64,000 nucleotides of DNA, taken from Plantago major (lineage: Eukaryota > Streptophyta > Magnoliopsida > Lamiales > Plantaginaceae). The position numbers and the translations under genes are program-made. Shown here piece by piece: positions 33,942 through 44,670 of the stretch. The first letter of the stretch is position 1; each line of letters opens with the position of its first letter. The stretch spans positions 56,730,580 through 56,794,579 of the forward strand of contig CM048840.1 in NCBI GenBank assembly GCA_026545765.1, in the 5' to 3' direction. Below the pieces are notes generated by a model. It had not been told where the DNA came from and made no database searches. It saw only the letters and a program-made list of their open reading frames with translations.

Positions 33942-33989
33942 GAGTGTTTTGGAGAAGCTGGAGAGGAATTCAATCTAAGTTGTAGACAA

Positions 33990-34532
33990 TGTTGCTGCAA
34001 CAGTCACAGTCACAGTAACAGAAACATTGAAGTTCTAACAAAACTAGGAAAGGAAGAAATTTTTCTTATTCGAATTGGAAAAGGATTAAAGCTTGTTTTA
34101 TTAATTCAAGGTGATGTAGGAGGCTTGGGAAAACTTATATATACAGCCTTAGGCGTGACACAACAAATCAGAACACAAGAATAGAAGACAAGACACAAGA
34201 CAAGAGATTTGCCGTTCCATATCGAAATCTTCTTTATTCTTCTAGTTTGCATTTTGAGTTCTGTTTTTGGTTATTCTCTGTAAATCGATATTGTCATTGC
34301 ATTAGTCAATAAAGAATCTCTAGTTTTCTCCCGTGGACGTAGGCATTCGCCGAACCACGTAAATCGTTGAGTTTTCGATTGTGTTTGGAGTTGTTAATTG
34401 AGTTCTATTTATTGATTGTTGGTTTAGCTGTCGTAGCAACTGTTGCTATAACAGTGATTGTGTTTTAGCTTTATTTTGAGTTGGTTGATCATTATTGTTG
34501 GTGATTGAGTTCCGAAGAACAATTACGCAACA
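33990..34532 (+). repeat. 3' LTR of copia element, tandem unit 2
   Basis: It is 543 bp and almost identical to the other 3' LTRs. It is followed by GTTGGAGAAAAAAAA, as in units 1 and 3. No TSD matching the 5' flank could be found. Confidence 0.9.
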
Positions 34533-35836
34533 GTTGGAGAAAAAAAAAGTGAAATTAGCATTAGATAGACTTATAGAATGAAATAGTTAATGAACCCAAA
34601 TTCAATACTAAGCTAACTACGACACGGAAGTGTGTCAAGTACATCCAAAAGGATTTAAATGATTCAACATAAACTTAAGCTCGACACAATCAGTAACAGT
34701 GGAAATAACAAGACAACGAGATAAATTTCTAGCAGGTTATATTTCTAGAACCCACCGAGCCTCAAGGTGAAAAGTATTCACTATACGTTTGTTTGTTGAT
34801 AATGAATCCGAGAACTACTCTGGATTTATTCTGCGAATATCTCGATTTAGATGCAAAACAACTGAATATTGTACGGAACTACCTTTACCCTATCAACCTC
34901 TGAGTCACACAGAGAATTCTAGCTATAAACAACTCAGAAAACAACATGACAAAAATGTGAATCTACGAGATATAAACTCAGGGTATACTTTCTTGGTTCA
35001 CGTGATTGTCTCAACGTATCTCTGCATGTATATATAGTGTCCAGCACACATAAAGTCCAAAGCAAAGCATAGTTGACTCGTCATGATATTTTCAGCTTGT
35101 ATATAGAGTTCTAGTCGACTTCTACTTCTTTTCCTGGACTCAAGCTACTTCCTTAGTATGTCTTGAAATCATGATCTAGATAGTCGATCAACACAATGTG
35201 GACTACACAAAACCTCTCATTTTATAATAAGCAAATCATTGAACACTGCTTCTCAAGAATTGATTAGGTTCATAGATGAATGCGATAAGCATTAATTAGA
35301 ACTTATCAAAGTATAGAACGAAGAGAACATGGATATATTACACGATAAATTCTCACTTTTAACAACTTCCCAATACTTAGACATGTACTTGCACGTTAAA
35401 TCCCAGGTTGTCTGCTCTTTTTCTGTATACTTAATTAAATACGGCTGTATCTTTGCGAGTTAAGGAATGTTGTTGCTGATTATAATTACAATAATTAATC
35501 ACGTGATTAAGACAGTCTCCTACTCCGTTACATGTTTAATTAAGCGGAGCAGACAAGAGGCACCACTAAATTAATCCTCTCATTATGTTAATTTGTTCAA
35601 GGTTTGGTTAACTTCTTTTTACTGTAGTAATTTTAATTAAGGAAGTTACAACTTCAGCCAAAGCTTATCGAAGAGTTTAATGTTCAGATCAACATCAATT
35701 TAAAAGATGAATACATCAATACAATATCATTGTCTGAGCTTATCGAAGAGTTTAATGTTCAGATCAACATCAATTTAACAGATGAATACATGAATACAAT
35801 ATCATTGTCTGTTGGTGTGATGATAGATAAAGACAA

Positions 35837-36371
35837 TGTTGCTGCAACAAATACCACAAGGATGTGAAACATTGAAGTTCTAACAGAACTAGGAAAGGAA
35901 GAAATTTTTCATATTCGAATTGGAAAAGGATTAAAGCTTGTTTTACGAATTCAAGGTGATGTAGGAGGCTTGGGAAAACTTATATATACAGCCTTAGGCG
36001 TGACACAACAAATCAGAACACAAGAATAGAAGACAAGACACAAGACAAGAGATTTGCCGTTCCATATCGAAATCTTCTTTATTCTTCTAGTTTGCGTTTT
36101 GAGTTCTGTTTTTTGTTATTCTCTGTAAATCGATATTGTCATTGCATTAGTCAATAAAGAATCTCTAGTTTTCTCCCGTGGACGTAGGCATTCGCCGAAC
36201 CACGTATATCGTTGAGTTTTCGATTGTGTTTGGAGTTGTTGATTGAGTTCTATTTATTGATTGTTGGTTTTATTGTAAGCTGCTATATAAAGTTGATTGT
36301 GTTTTAGCTTTATTTTGAGTTGGTTGATCATTATTGTTGGTGATCGAGTTCCGAAGAACAATTACGCAACA
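35837..36371 (+). repeat. 5' LTR of copia element, tandem unit 3
   Basis: It is 535 bp from TGTTGCTGCAACA to ACGCAACA. The block near 36265-36295 differs from units 1 and 2 as a dense cluster of changes within otherwise identical sequence. The primer site TGGCGCCGTATGTGG starts at 36374. Confidence 0.9.
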
Positions 36372-36418
36372 ATTGGCGCCGTATGTGGGAAGAAGGAACA
36401 ATCAACTCAGGAGCTATT

Positions 36419-37840
36419 ATGGCAATGGCAATGTTTGACATAGAGAAGCTTACAGATAAAATCAATTTCTCTTTGTGGAAGGCAAAGATGGAGGCTCTAC
36501 AGGTTCAACAGGGACTAGAGCAGGCGTTGCTTGGAGATGCCGGATTTCCTAAGGATTTTGATGAGGCTGAGAAGGCATGCATCATAGGAAAGGCAAGGAG
36601 CTCGCTGATTTTGTCTTTGGGAGATGAAGTCTTGGTAGAGGTGATTAAGGAGAAGACTGCCAAGGGTGTTTGGGATAAATTGGAATCCCTTTATCATGTG
36701 AAGTCTTCTGCAAGCAAGATGCACCTGAAACAAAAACTCTTCTCATTCAAGATGAGAGCTGATAGATCAATCATTGATCAGTTGGATAAATTCCGCAAGC
36801 TTTGCATGGACACTGAATCTTTGGAAGTAAAGGTTGAAGACAATGACAAGGTTGTGATATTGTTGAGCTCTCTACCCAAAAGCTATGAACACTTCATTGA
36901 TGCTATTGTTATGACCAAACCAGATGACCTTACAGCTACAGATGTTGAAAAGGCATTTAGGAATAAGATGGATCAGAAGAATGTGGGCAGCCAACCTGAT
37001 CCTGTATCTGAGAGCTTGTTTGTCAAGCAAGCATGGAACAAACATCAAGCTGGAAAAAGCAAGATGTCTGACAGGACAAAACAACAACTGAAGGAGTCCA
37101 AGTTTGGTGGGAATAACAACACAGAGAAGAGGGCATGTTTCTACTGCAAGAAACTAGGTCACCTGATGAAAGACTGTTACTCATTAAAGAAGAAGGAGAG
37201 AAGAGGAAAGACACCTGAGCAAGGTGGAGCCAATACTGCAGATCTTGCAGAATCCTCTGAAGCATTTGACAATGCTGATGTACTCTCTATTACTGAGTCT
37301 AAGTGTGGATCAAAGTGGATTCTAGACTCAGGGTGTTCATTCCATATATTCCCTATAGAAGAGTCGTTTGAGGATCTCAAGTATGAAAACAAGGGAAGTG
37401 TATTGTTGGGAGATGATTATGCTTATGGTATCAAAGGAACTGGTAACATAAGGCTGAAGATGCATGATCGTGTCATTATGATTCTCACCAATGTTAGAGA
37501 CATACCTGATTTGAAGAGAAACTTGATATCTCTAGGAACTCTTGATAAGAAGGGATATAAGTATGGATCTGAGAATGGTGTTATGCAAGTTATGAAGGAG
37601 AATACACCAGTTATCAAGGCAAACCTCATTAATGGTTTGTATGTCATGCAAGTAGAAGTTGTGTCTGGTATAGCAGCTGTTATTTCAAGTGTTGCTACAA
37701 CTGTTAGTGCAACTGTTGCTGCAACAATGGACAAGACACAACTGTGGCATGAAAGGTTAGCTCAGACTGAATCAGGGACAAAGCCACTGGTTACTCCTAC
37801 TACTGGTACAACAGGTGAAGATGATAATACCAAGATTTAG
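36419..37840 (+). CDS. gag: Copia gag-protease polyprotein, tandem unit 3 (intact frame, no integrase)
   Basis: The start chosen is M-A-M-A-M-F-D-I-E-K-L at 36419; an in-frame ATG at 36383 overlaps the primer site. Gag core: N-F-S-L-W-K-A-K-M-E at the start and the UBN2 region to about residue 200. The zinc knuckle CX2CX4HX4C is at 37136-37177, and the protease D-S-G at 37325-37333. A truncated GAG-pre-integrase start (L-W-H-E-R-L-A-Q) is followed at once by a T/G-rich tail and a TAG at 37838-37840. This is the only unbroken gag-protease of the three units. The RT frame continues in the same phase directly after the TAG. The lineage looks Tork/Tnt1-like by its gag and RT words; this is judged by eye. 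Confidence 0.85.
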   Translation: MAMAMFDIEKLTDKINFSLWKAKMEALQVQQGLEQALLGDAGFPKDFDEAEKACIIGKARSSLILSLGDEVLVEVIKEKTAKGVWDKLESLYHVKSSASKMHLKQKLFSFKMRADRSIIDQLDKFRKLCMDTESLEVKVEDNDKVVILLSSLPKSYEHFIDAIVMTKPDDLTATDVEKAFRNKMDQKNVGSQPDPVSESLFVKQAWNKHQAGKSKMSDRTKQQLKESKFGGNNNTEKRACFYCKKLGHLMKDCYSLKKKERRGKTPEQGGANTADLAESSEAFDNADVLSITESKCGSKWILDSGCSFHIFPIEESFEDLKYENKGSVLLGDDYAYGIKGTGNIRLKMHDRVIMILTNVRDIPDLKRNLISLGTLDKKGYKYGSENGVMQVMKENTPVIKANLINGLYVMQVEVVSGIAAVISSVATTVSATVAATMDKTQLWHERLAQTESGTKPLVTPTTGTTGEDDNTKI

Positions 37841-39631
37841 GTGGAGCATGTTTATGATACACAGGAACTTGACACTTGTGTACATGAAATCGAGAATCTT
37901 GAGATCACAGTGCAACTGTTGGTCCATTCTGTCGCAATCCTGCATGTAACAAGAAGAACTGGCAGACAAGCACCAAACTTGTATGGTTTTGGAAGAGTAG
38001 GGAAGTCCTACATGGTGTCTTATGCTCTGAGCGTTGCAGAAGAGATTAATTATGCTGAACCTAACAGCTACCATGAAGCAGTCACTTGTAAAGAGAAGTT
38101 ATTATGGATGGAAGCCATTCAAGAAGAATTGGAGTCTCTATACAAGAATAAAACTTGGAGTATTGTCACTGTACCAAGGAATACCAAGTTGGTAGGCTGC
38201 AAGTGGATCTTTAAGAAGAAAGATGAAGCAGCTATTGGTGGGAAAGTGAGATACAAAGCAAGGCTAGTGGCTAAGGATTTCACACAGAGGGAAGGCTTGG
38301 ACTACACAGAGATCTTTTCTCCTGTAGTCAAGCATACATCAATCAGGATACTGTTGTCTATTGTCACTCAAGATGGTCTTTATCTACAACAGATGGATGT
38401 GAAGACAGCTTTCTTACATGGGAATCTTGAGGAGGAGATATACATGAAAGTGCCAGATGGAGTAACTATGAGCAATGCAGATACAAAGGCATGTTTGCTC
38501 AGAAAATCTTTATATGGATTGATGCAATCTCCAAGACAATGGTACAAGAGGTTTGATGAGTTTGTGACATCTGTGGGTTTCAAGAGAAGCAACTATGATA
38601 GTTTCATATATCAAACTGGGAGACATGATACATGTTTTTTATACCTGTTGCTTTATGTGGATGACATCTTGATTACTGGGAAGAGCATGCCTATGATAGA
38701 AGATGTGAAGAGAAGGCTCAACAAGGAGTTTGAGATGAAGGACTTGGGATGTGCAAAGAGGATTCTTGGCATGGACATTTACAGAAGCAAAGATCAACAA
38801 GTCACAACTCTTACTCAAATGATTTACCTATCCAAGGTGTTGCATAAGTATAAGATGCATGAATCTAAACCTGCATCTGTGCCTCTGAATCAAAGCATAA
38901 AAGTATCCAGTGCTCAGATTCCCACAACTGATTCAGAGAGGATGAAAATGGAATCAATTCCATATGCCAGTGCTGTAGGGAGCATCATGTATACCATGGT
39001 GTGTTGCAGACCAGATTTAGCCTATTCCATGAGTGTTATTAGCAGATATATGAGCAATCCAGGCCATGCTCATTGGGAAACTGTTAAGGGAGTGCTGAGA
39101 TTTATCAGAGGAACTCAAGATCATGGATTATACTTCAAGGTTGCAGAGCACACAGATCAACCATTGGTAGGGTATGTTGATGCTGACTATGCCTCTAATC
39201 TGGATACAAGGAAGTCCAATCGGATATGTGTTTACTCTCTAGACCGCAATAAGTCGAAAAGTTCACAACAACTCGTGGTTGCTTTATCAACTCGAGGTGA
39301 GTTTATAGCCCCGATGTACAAAGTGAAGGAAGCATTGTGGCTGAAAGGTTTGTTGGAAGAACTAGGAATAACTCAGAGATCTGTCACAATTTATTGTGAT
39401 AATCAAAGTGCTTTGCAGTTGGCTAAACATCAAGTGTATCATGAGAGGAAAAAACACATTGATGTGAGACTGTACTACATCAGAGATGTGATAGCTGAAG
39501 GAAGCATTAAGGTGGAGAAAATTCACACATCAGAGAACATGGCTGATAGCTTGACAAAAGCATTGCCCGTTTCTAAGTTTCAACTTTGCTCATTGTTGAT
39601 GAAAGTGCAGAAAGGTCTACTCCAACCTTAG
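37841..39631 (+). CDS. pol: Copia reverse transcriptase-RNase H, tandem unit 3, in frame after a TAG
   Basis: This frame of about 596 codons is contiguous and in phase with gag-protease, separated only by the TAG at 37838-37840, so it would need readthrough. Motif A reads Q-M-D-V-K-T-A-F-L-H-G, Y-V-D-D is at 38654-38665, and the glutamate before I-F-S-P-V-V is intact, unlike units 1 and 2. RNase H has V-D-A-D-Y-A and C-D-N-Q-S-A, but 39220-39320 is scrambled: T-E-A-E-F reads T-R-G-E-F. Integrase is absent between protease and RT in all three units, so the loss came before the duplication. Confidence 0.82.
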   Translation: MEHVYDTQELDTCVHEIENLEITVQLLVHSVAILHVTRRTGRQAPNLYGFGRVGKSYMVSYALSVAEEINYAEPNSYHEAVTCKEKLLWMEAIQEELESLYKNKTWSIVTVPRNTKLVGCKWIFKKKDEAAIGGKVRYKARLVAKDFTQREGLDYTEIFSPVVKHTSIRILLSIVTQDGLYLQQMDVKTAFLHGNLEEEIYMKVPDGVTMSNADTKACLLRKSLYGLMQSPRQWYKRFDEFVTSVGFKRSNYDSFIYQTGRHDTCFLYLLLYVDDILITGKSMPMIEDVKRRLNKEFEMKDLGCAKRILGMDIYRSKDQQVTTLTQMIYLSKVLHKYKMHESKPASVPLNQSIKVSSAQIPTTDSERMKMESIPYASAVGSIMYTMVCCRPDLAYSMSVISRYMSNPGHAHWETVKGVLRFIRGTQDHGLYFKVAEHTDQPLVGYVDADYASNLDTRKSNRICVYSLDRNKSKSSQQLVVALSTRGEFIAPMYKVKEALWLKGLLEELGITQRSVTIYCDNQSALQLAKHQVYHERKKHIDVRLYYIRDVIAEGSIKVEKIHTSENMADSLTKALPVSKFQLCSLLMKVQKGLLQP

Positions 39632-39679
39632 GAGTGTTTTGGAGAAGCTGGAGAGGAATTCAATCTAAGTTGTAGACAA

Positions 39680-40222
39680 TGTTGCTGCAACAGTCACAGT
39701 CACAGTAACAGAAACATTGAAGTTCTAACAAAACTAGGAAAGGAAGAAATTTTTCTTATTCGAATTGGAAAAGGATTAAAGCTTGTTTTATTAATTCAAG
39801 GTGATGTAGGAGGCTTGGGAAAACTTATATATACAGCCTTAGGCGTGACACAACAAATCAGAACACAAGAATAGAAGACAAGACACAAGACAAGAGATTT
39901 GCCGTTCCATATCGAAATCTTCTTTATTCTTCTAGTTTGCGTTTTGAGTTCTGTTTTTGGTTATTCTCTGTAAATCGATATTGTCATTGCATTAGTCAAT
40001 AAAGAATCTCTAGTTTTCTCCCGTGGACGTAGGCATTCGCCGAACCACGTAAATCGTTGAGTTTTCGATTGTGTTTGGAGTTGTTAATTGAGTTCTATTT
40101 ATTGATTGTTGGTTTAGCTGTCGTAGCAACTGTTGCTATAACAGTGATTGTGTTTTAGCTTTATTTTGAGTTGGTTGATCATTATTGTTGGTGATTGAGT
40201 TCCGAAGAACAATTACGCAACA
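39680..40222 (+). repeat. 3' LTR of copia element, tandem unit 3
   Basis: It is 543 bp, with the same 3'-type variants as units 1 and 2. Right-flank DNA 40223-41075 follows, ending at the CATG junction with unique sequence. Confidence 0.9.
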
Positions 40223-41076
40223 GTTGGAGAAAAAAAAAGTGAAATTAGCATTAGATAGACTTATAGAATGAAATAGTTAATGAACCCAAATTCAATACTA
40301 AGCTAACTACGACACGGAAGTGTGTCAAGTACATCCAAAAGGATTTAAATGATTCAACATAAACTTAAGCTCGACACAATCAGTAACAGTGGAAATAACA
40401 AGACAACGAGATAAATTTCTAGCAGGTTATATTTCTAGAACCCACCGAGCCTCAAGGTGAAAAGTATTCACTATACGTTTGTTTGTTGATAATGAATCCG
40501 AGAACTACTCTGGATTTATTCTGCGAATATCTCGATTTAGATGCAAAACAACTGAATATTGTACGGAACTACCTTTACCCTATCAACCTCTGAGTCACAC
40601 AGAGAATTCTAGCTATAAACAACTCAGAAAACAACATGACAAAAATGTGAATCTACGAGATATAAACTCAGGGTATACTTTCTTGGTTCACGTGATTGTC
40701 TCAACGTATCTCTGCATGTATATATAGTGTCCAGCACACATAAAGTCCAAAGCAAAGCATAGTTGACTCGTCATGATATTTTCAGCTTGTATATAGAGTT
40801 CTAGTCGACTTCTACTTCTTTTCCTGGACTCAAGCTACTTCCTTAGTATGTCTTGAAATCATGATCTAGATAGTCGATCAACACAATGTGGACTACACAA
40901 AACCTCTCATTTTATAATAAGCAAATCATTGAACACTCTGTCTACCCGAAGAATTGATTAGGTTCATAGATGAATGCGATAAGCATTAATTAGAACTTAT
41001 CAAAGTATAGAACGAAGAGAACATGGATATATTACACGATAAATTCTCACTTTTAACAACTTCCCAATACTTAGAC

Positions 41077-41655
41077 ATGCACACAATCTATTTATTTCAA
41101 AAACTTGATGATACAGAGCCCATCTTTCAACAAAAGTAAATTGCACCTTGTTTAACCAGATAGTACTTCTACGACAATTCAAACATTGCATACTCCGACC
41201 TAATTTTATTTTGCACATGCCACACAAGACACACATTACTATAAATACATACTTGTCGATCTTGTTAATGACTACAAAAATTATTTTAAAGGTTTAAATT
41301 TAACTTATTTTATTGCGCAAAATTTTGTACGATGACAAAAACATGTATGATTTGTATGACAATGCACATAAAACTAATAAAATGTCAATTGCATTTTGAA
41401 ATTTATGTTCATGGTTGCACATGTATTGAACTACAAAAGGTATTACATAAATGTTGTTTAAGCAATCAAACTAGAACATAAAAGTATATTAATGCAAATC
41501 ATATGCGCTTCGATTTTTCACTTTTGTAATCTTCCTATTACTTTTTTGTTCAGAAGTAATATATGTAGAATCATAGAAAATTACACATGAATATTAAAAT
41601 GCACTAATATTATTATGTCAGTTCCCATTTGCCAGTACCCTCAATTTATGCCCTA
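41077..41655 (+). promoter_or_regulatory. Upstream region of small gene copy A
   Basis: From about 41190 this matches the upstream regions of copies B (from about 55080) and C (from about 56185), including ATGCAAATCATATGCGCTT and TTGTAATCTTCC blocks. It leads to CCCTATAA, the first half of the TATA box kept intact in B and C (TATAAATA), where a transposable element has inserted. Positions 41077-41189 show no recognised feature. Confidence 0.7.
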
Positions 41656-41658
41656 TAA

Positions 41659-42903
41659 GAACATCTTCAACAAAGTTGGAGATGTTGCAGCAACAACAAA
41701 GGCTGCGGCGTTGAGCCCAATGCTTATTTCCCCTTTTATTTTTATTTTTTGTTTTCTCTTTTTGATATGTTTGATTTGTCTTTTCTCCTTTTATTTTGTT
41801 TTCTTTCGCATTTTTTTGACTCTTGTTTGTTTTTTCTTTTATTTTCTTTTCTTGTTTTTTCCCTTAATTTTTTAAGTATTGTAATTTATATTTCAAGTAA
41901 TGTAGATTTTTTTTCAATTTCAAGTATTATTGAAAATTTTCATATTATGTGTAACAATATATAAAAAAAATTAATATATAAAATATTACTTGTAAAATTT
42001 AAATACATATTATTTAAAATTAATATCACACTTTCAAGTATCGTAAATTATATTTTGAAGTAATGTAATTTTTATTTTCAAGTAATGTATTTACAAAAAA
42101 TTAATGTGATTTTATTATAATTAATTAACGACTTTTAAAATAAATTCAAGAATAAGGTGTAAAAGAAAATGAAATGAAATGAAATATTAAGTTCAAAAGA
42201 AATTTGAAAAGAAAATAAATTTGGGCCTCAACTCAACTCTCTCTGCCACTTTAGCATTCCACTCACTGCAACCCTCTCTGCAACTCTCTACGATTCTCTA
42301 CTCCAACGGTTGAGACCCAAATTTATTTTATTTTTACATGCATTAATTTCTTTCAAATCTTAACTTTTCATTTCATTTTTTTTCTCATTGACTTTTAAAC
42401 TTCATTCTTAGATTCATTTTAAATGTGATTATAATAAAATCACATTATTTTAAAAAAATACATCATCTAAATATAAGAATTACATTATTTCAAAATAAAA
42501 TTTACAATACTTGAAATTGAATATTACAATACTTAAAATTGAAAATTAAAATAAATGAACTTGAAAATTACAATACTTGAAATTGAAAATAAAAATTACA
42601 ATACTTGAAAATAAAATAGACAAGAAAAATGAAAAAAAAAACCCAAAAACAATTGTAAAACAAACAGAATAAAACAAGAAAAAAATAAATACGAAAAAAC
42701 AATAAAAGAGGAACAAACAAAAACAAGAAGGAAATAACAATAAAGAAACAAGAAAAAATGAAACGGAAGGAAAGAATAAAAGAAAAGAAGAAACAATTTT
42801 TTAAAAAATAAGCGTTGGGCTGCGCCCTAAAATTTGAGGCGAAGCCCAGTGCCCCAGAGTTGTGCAACTCTGTCCATCTCCAACAATAGTTGGAGATGGT
42901 CTA
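41659..42903. mobile_element. Harbinger-like foldback element in the TATA box of gene copy A
   Basis: The 1245-bp element has ends GAACATCTTCAAC and GTTGGAGATGGTC (terminal inverted repeats of the CATCTCCAAC type) and is flanked by TAA at 41656-41658 and 42904-42906, the 3-bp target duplication of PIF/Harbinger elements. The two halves are long, imperfect inverted copies: a T-rich left half (about 41720-41880) answers an A-rich right half (about 42600-42800), with a unique centre near 42220-42330. No transposase is encoded. It splits the TATAAATA box. Confidence 0.8.
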
Positions 42904-43000
42904 AATACCCCTCAGCCAAGGTCATTTTCACATCCACAATCAATCTACTCTCTTTTACTAACAATAGTTTCCAACACCACTATTGATATCATGTCTTCCA

Positions 43001-43766
43001 TGTAAAATCCCGGAATTTATTTTTGGACGTCCATTTGAAATTAATTTGGAGACGATTATTTTTGGACTTGAGTTTATTTACGTGATTCTATGGATCTTAT
43101 TTGAAGTGGGTCAGATTCGAAAGTCCAATTTCAGTTCGTATGAAAGCCCATTAGGTTTATTTATTTATGTTGGTTATTTCCTTTCTTTCTTCTTCTTCAT
43201 CTTTTCTACTTCTTCATCTTTTTACCCGTTTTCTCAGTTTCGGCCTTTAATTAAACCAGAATAGTGGCTTTGTGAAGTTAGCAAGTGGTGTTTTGCGAGG
43301 ATTTAAGGATCAAGGTGGCTTTGGGGAATTCGAGTTGCAAGTAGGAGCTTTCGTGGTTGGATATGTTAAGCTTGCATTCGTATTGACCTTGAGGTAAGGG
43401 GAACTCTTGACACTTTTGCTTCTATTTCTATGTTGCCTATGAAGTGTGTGACCCTTTCGAGGGATTCTCGTGCTTTGGAGTACTCCGAGTTGTGACGGTA
43501 GTCAGATGATGGATTTGTGAAGGCTGTTTAGTGGTTGCTGCGACTCTGAGATTTATATTGTATAAGATGATTTGTATTGTTGGGATTGTTTTTGTTGAGG
43601 ATTTGTAATTGATGTAATTACTATGTAATGGATTTTAGATGCTCTGTCTACCACTCCGAGATATTTTTATGTATTTGAGGATTAAAGGAAGGCTTCGTCT
43701 TGGCGTGAGCCCATCTCACGATAGACGGCCGGTCGCGCCAAAGTGAATTGGTTTTTGGGCGTGACA
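43001..43766 (+). repeat. LTR 1 of element X (internally deleted)
   Basis: It starts TGTAAAATCC and ends GGGCGTGACA. Against LTR 2 it lacks three blocks, joined near 43220, 43435 and 43489, which accounts for its 766 bp against about 1915 bp. Recombination with a shorter relative or successive deletions could explain it. Confidence 0.85.
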
Positions 43767-43770
43767 AATG

Positions 43771-43787
43771 TGGCATCAGAGCCTAGG
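43771..43787 (+). other. Primer-binding site of element X
   Basis: TGGCATCAGAGCCTAGG lies four bases after LTR 1 and differs by one base from the initiator-Met tRNA complement (TGGTATCAGAGC). Confidence 0.75.
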
Positions 43788-43924
43788 TTATGATCGTTGA
43801 GGAGCCTAGGTTAGTATTTTCGAGGTTCTTAGGTTAGTCTTTTCAAGGTTTAGAAAATTCGATATTTGTGAGATTGGCGCAGTGGAAGCGTAGTGGAGTT
43901 AAGTTTCCAGGAGGAAACTTCTTT

Positions 43925-43938
43925 TGAGGAGGGGAGGA
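43925..43938 (+). other. Polypurine tract of element X
   Basis: TGAGGAGGGGAGGA directly precedes the TG of LTR 2 at 43939. It and the primer site are the only recognisable parts of the interior. Confidence 0.8.
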
Positions 43939-44670
43939 TGTAAAATCCCGGATTTTATTTTTGGACGTCCATTTGAAATTAATTTGGAGACGATATTTTT
44001 TTGGACTTGATTTTATTTACGTGATTTTATGGATCTTATTTTAAGTGGGTCAGATTCGAAAGCCCAAGTTCAGTTGGTATGAAAGCCCATTAGGTTTATT
44101 TATTTATGTTGGTTATTTCCTTTCTTTCTTCTTCTTCATCTTTTCTACTTCTGCCGTTCTCTTCTTCTTCTTATCATTCTGTCCGATCTTGTTATTACTC
44201 GATCTTGATAATTACACGAGAGTACAACCGGATTTTTAACTGAAATCGAGTAGTTTTGGACCAAAATCGAACTGGGTTTGGTGTTATGGATCGTGATACG
44301 GAATCAAGAAACACGGAGGTCGAATTCACAATTAGTGTGGATCAAATCATTGATGTTTAGGACTGTTATTGATGGTGTTAGATGGAGGAGATGATGGGTA
44401 TTTGATTTTCGTAGCCCTTGCTTGGATTCAGATGGGTTTAAATTGAGTTTACAAATTTTCAGAATTCGCAGGGACTAGATTGAAAGTTTGCAGGAAGCTG
44501 ATCTTGGAGAATTCGACATAGGTTGGGGACCTTGAGTGCAATTAACAAATCTGATCAACAGTTGGACTGATCAAATAACTCGCTGGTATTAAATGTAACG
44601 AGAGAAGTATGTAGCTGAGTGGCAACTGGTTGTGCATTGATTATGAGGAGGTCTATGGTTCAAACCTCAC

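Larger units (their letters stand above)
23970..41075 (+). repeat. Tandem triplication of a 5.7 kb segment containing a whole copia element
   Basis: Units are 23970-29668 (5699 bp), 29669-35381 (5713 bp) and 35382-41075 (5694 bp). Each starts CATGTACTTGCACG, contains about 455 bp of left flank, a complete 5' LTR, body and 3' LTR, and about 850 bp of right flank ending ACTTAGA. Differences that separate 5' from 3' LTRs (for example CGTATATCG in 5' and CGTAAATCG in 3') are the same in all units, so the LTRs diverged before the segment was multiplied. The left edge, both inner junctions and the right edge all carry CATG. Confidence 0.92.

Noticed and set aside
41615-42867. Phenylalanine/leucine-rich frames that look like membrane proteins
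   Set aside because: They are translations of T-rich or A-rich arms of the foldback element (low complexity, opposite strands mirror each other).
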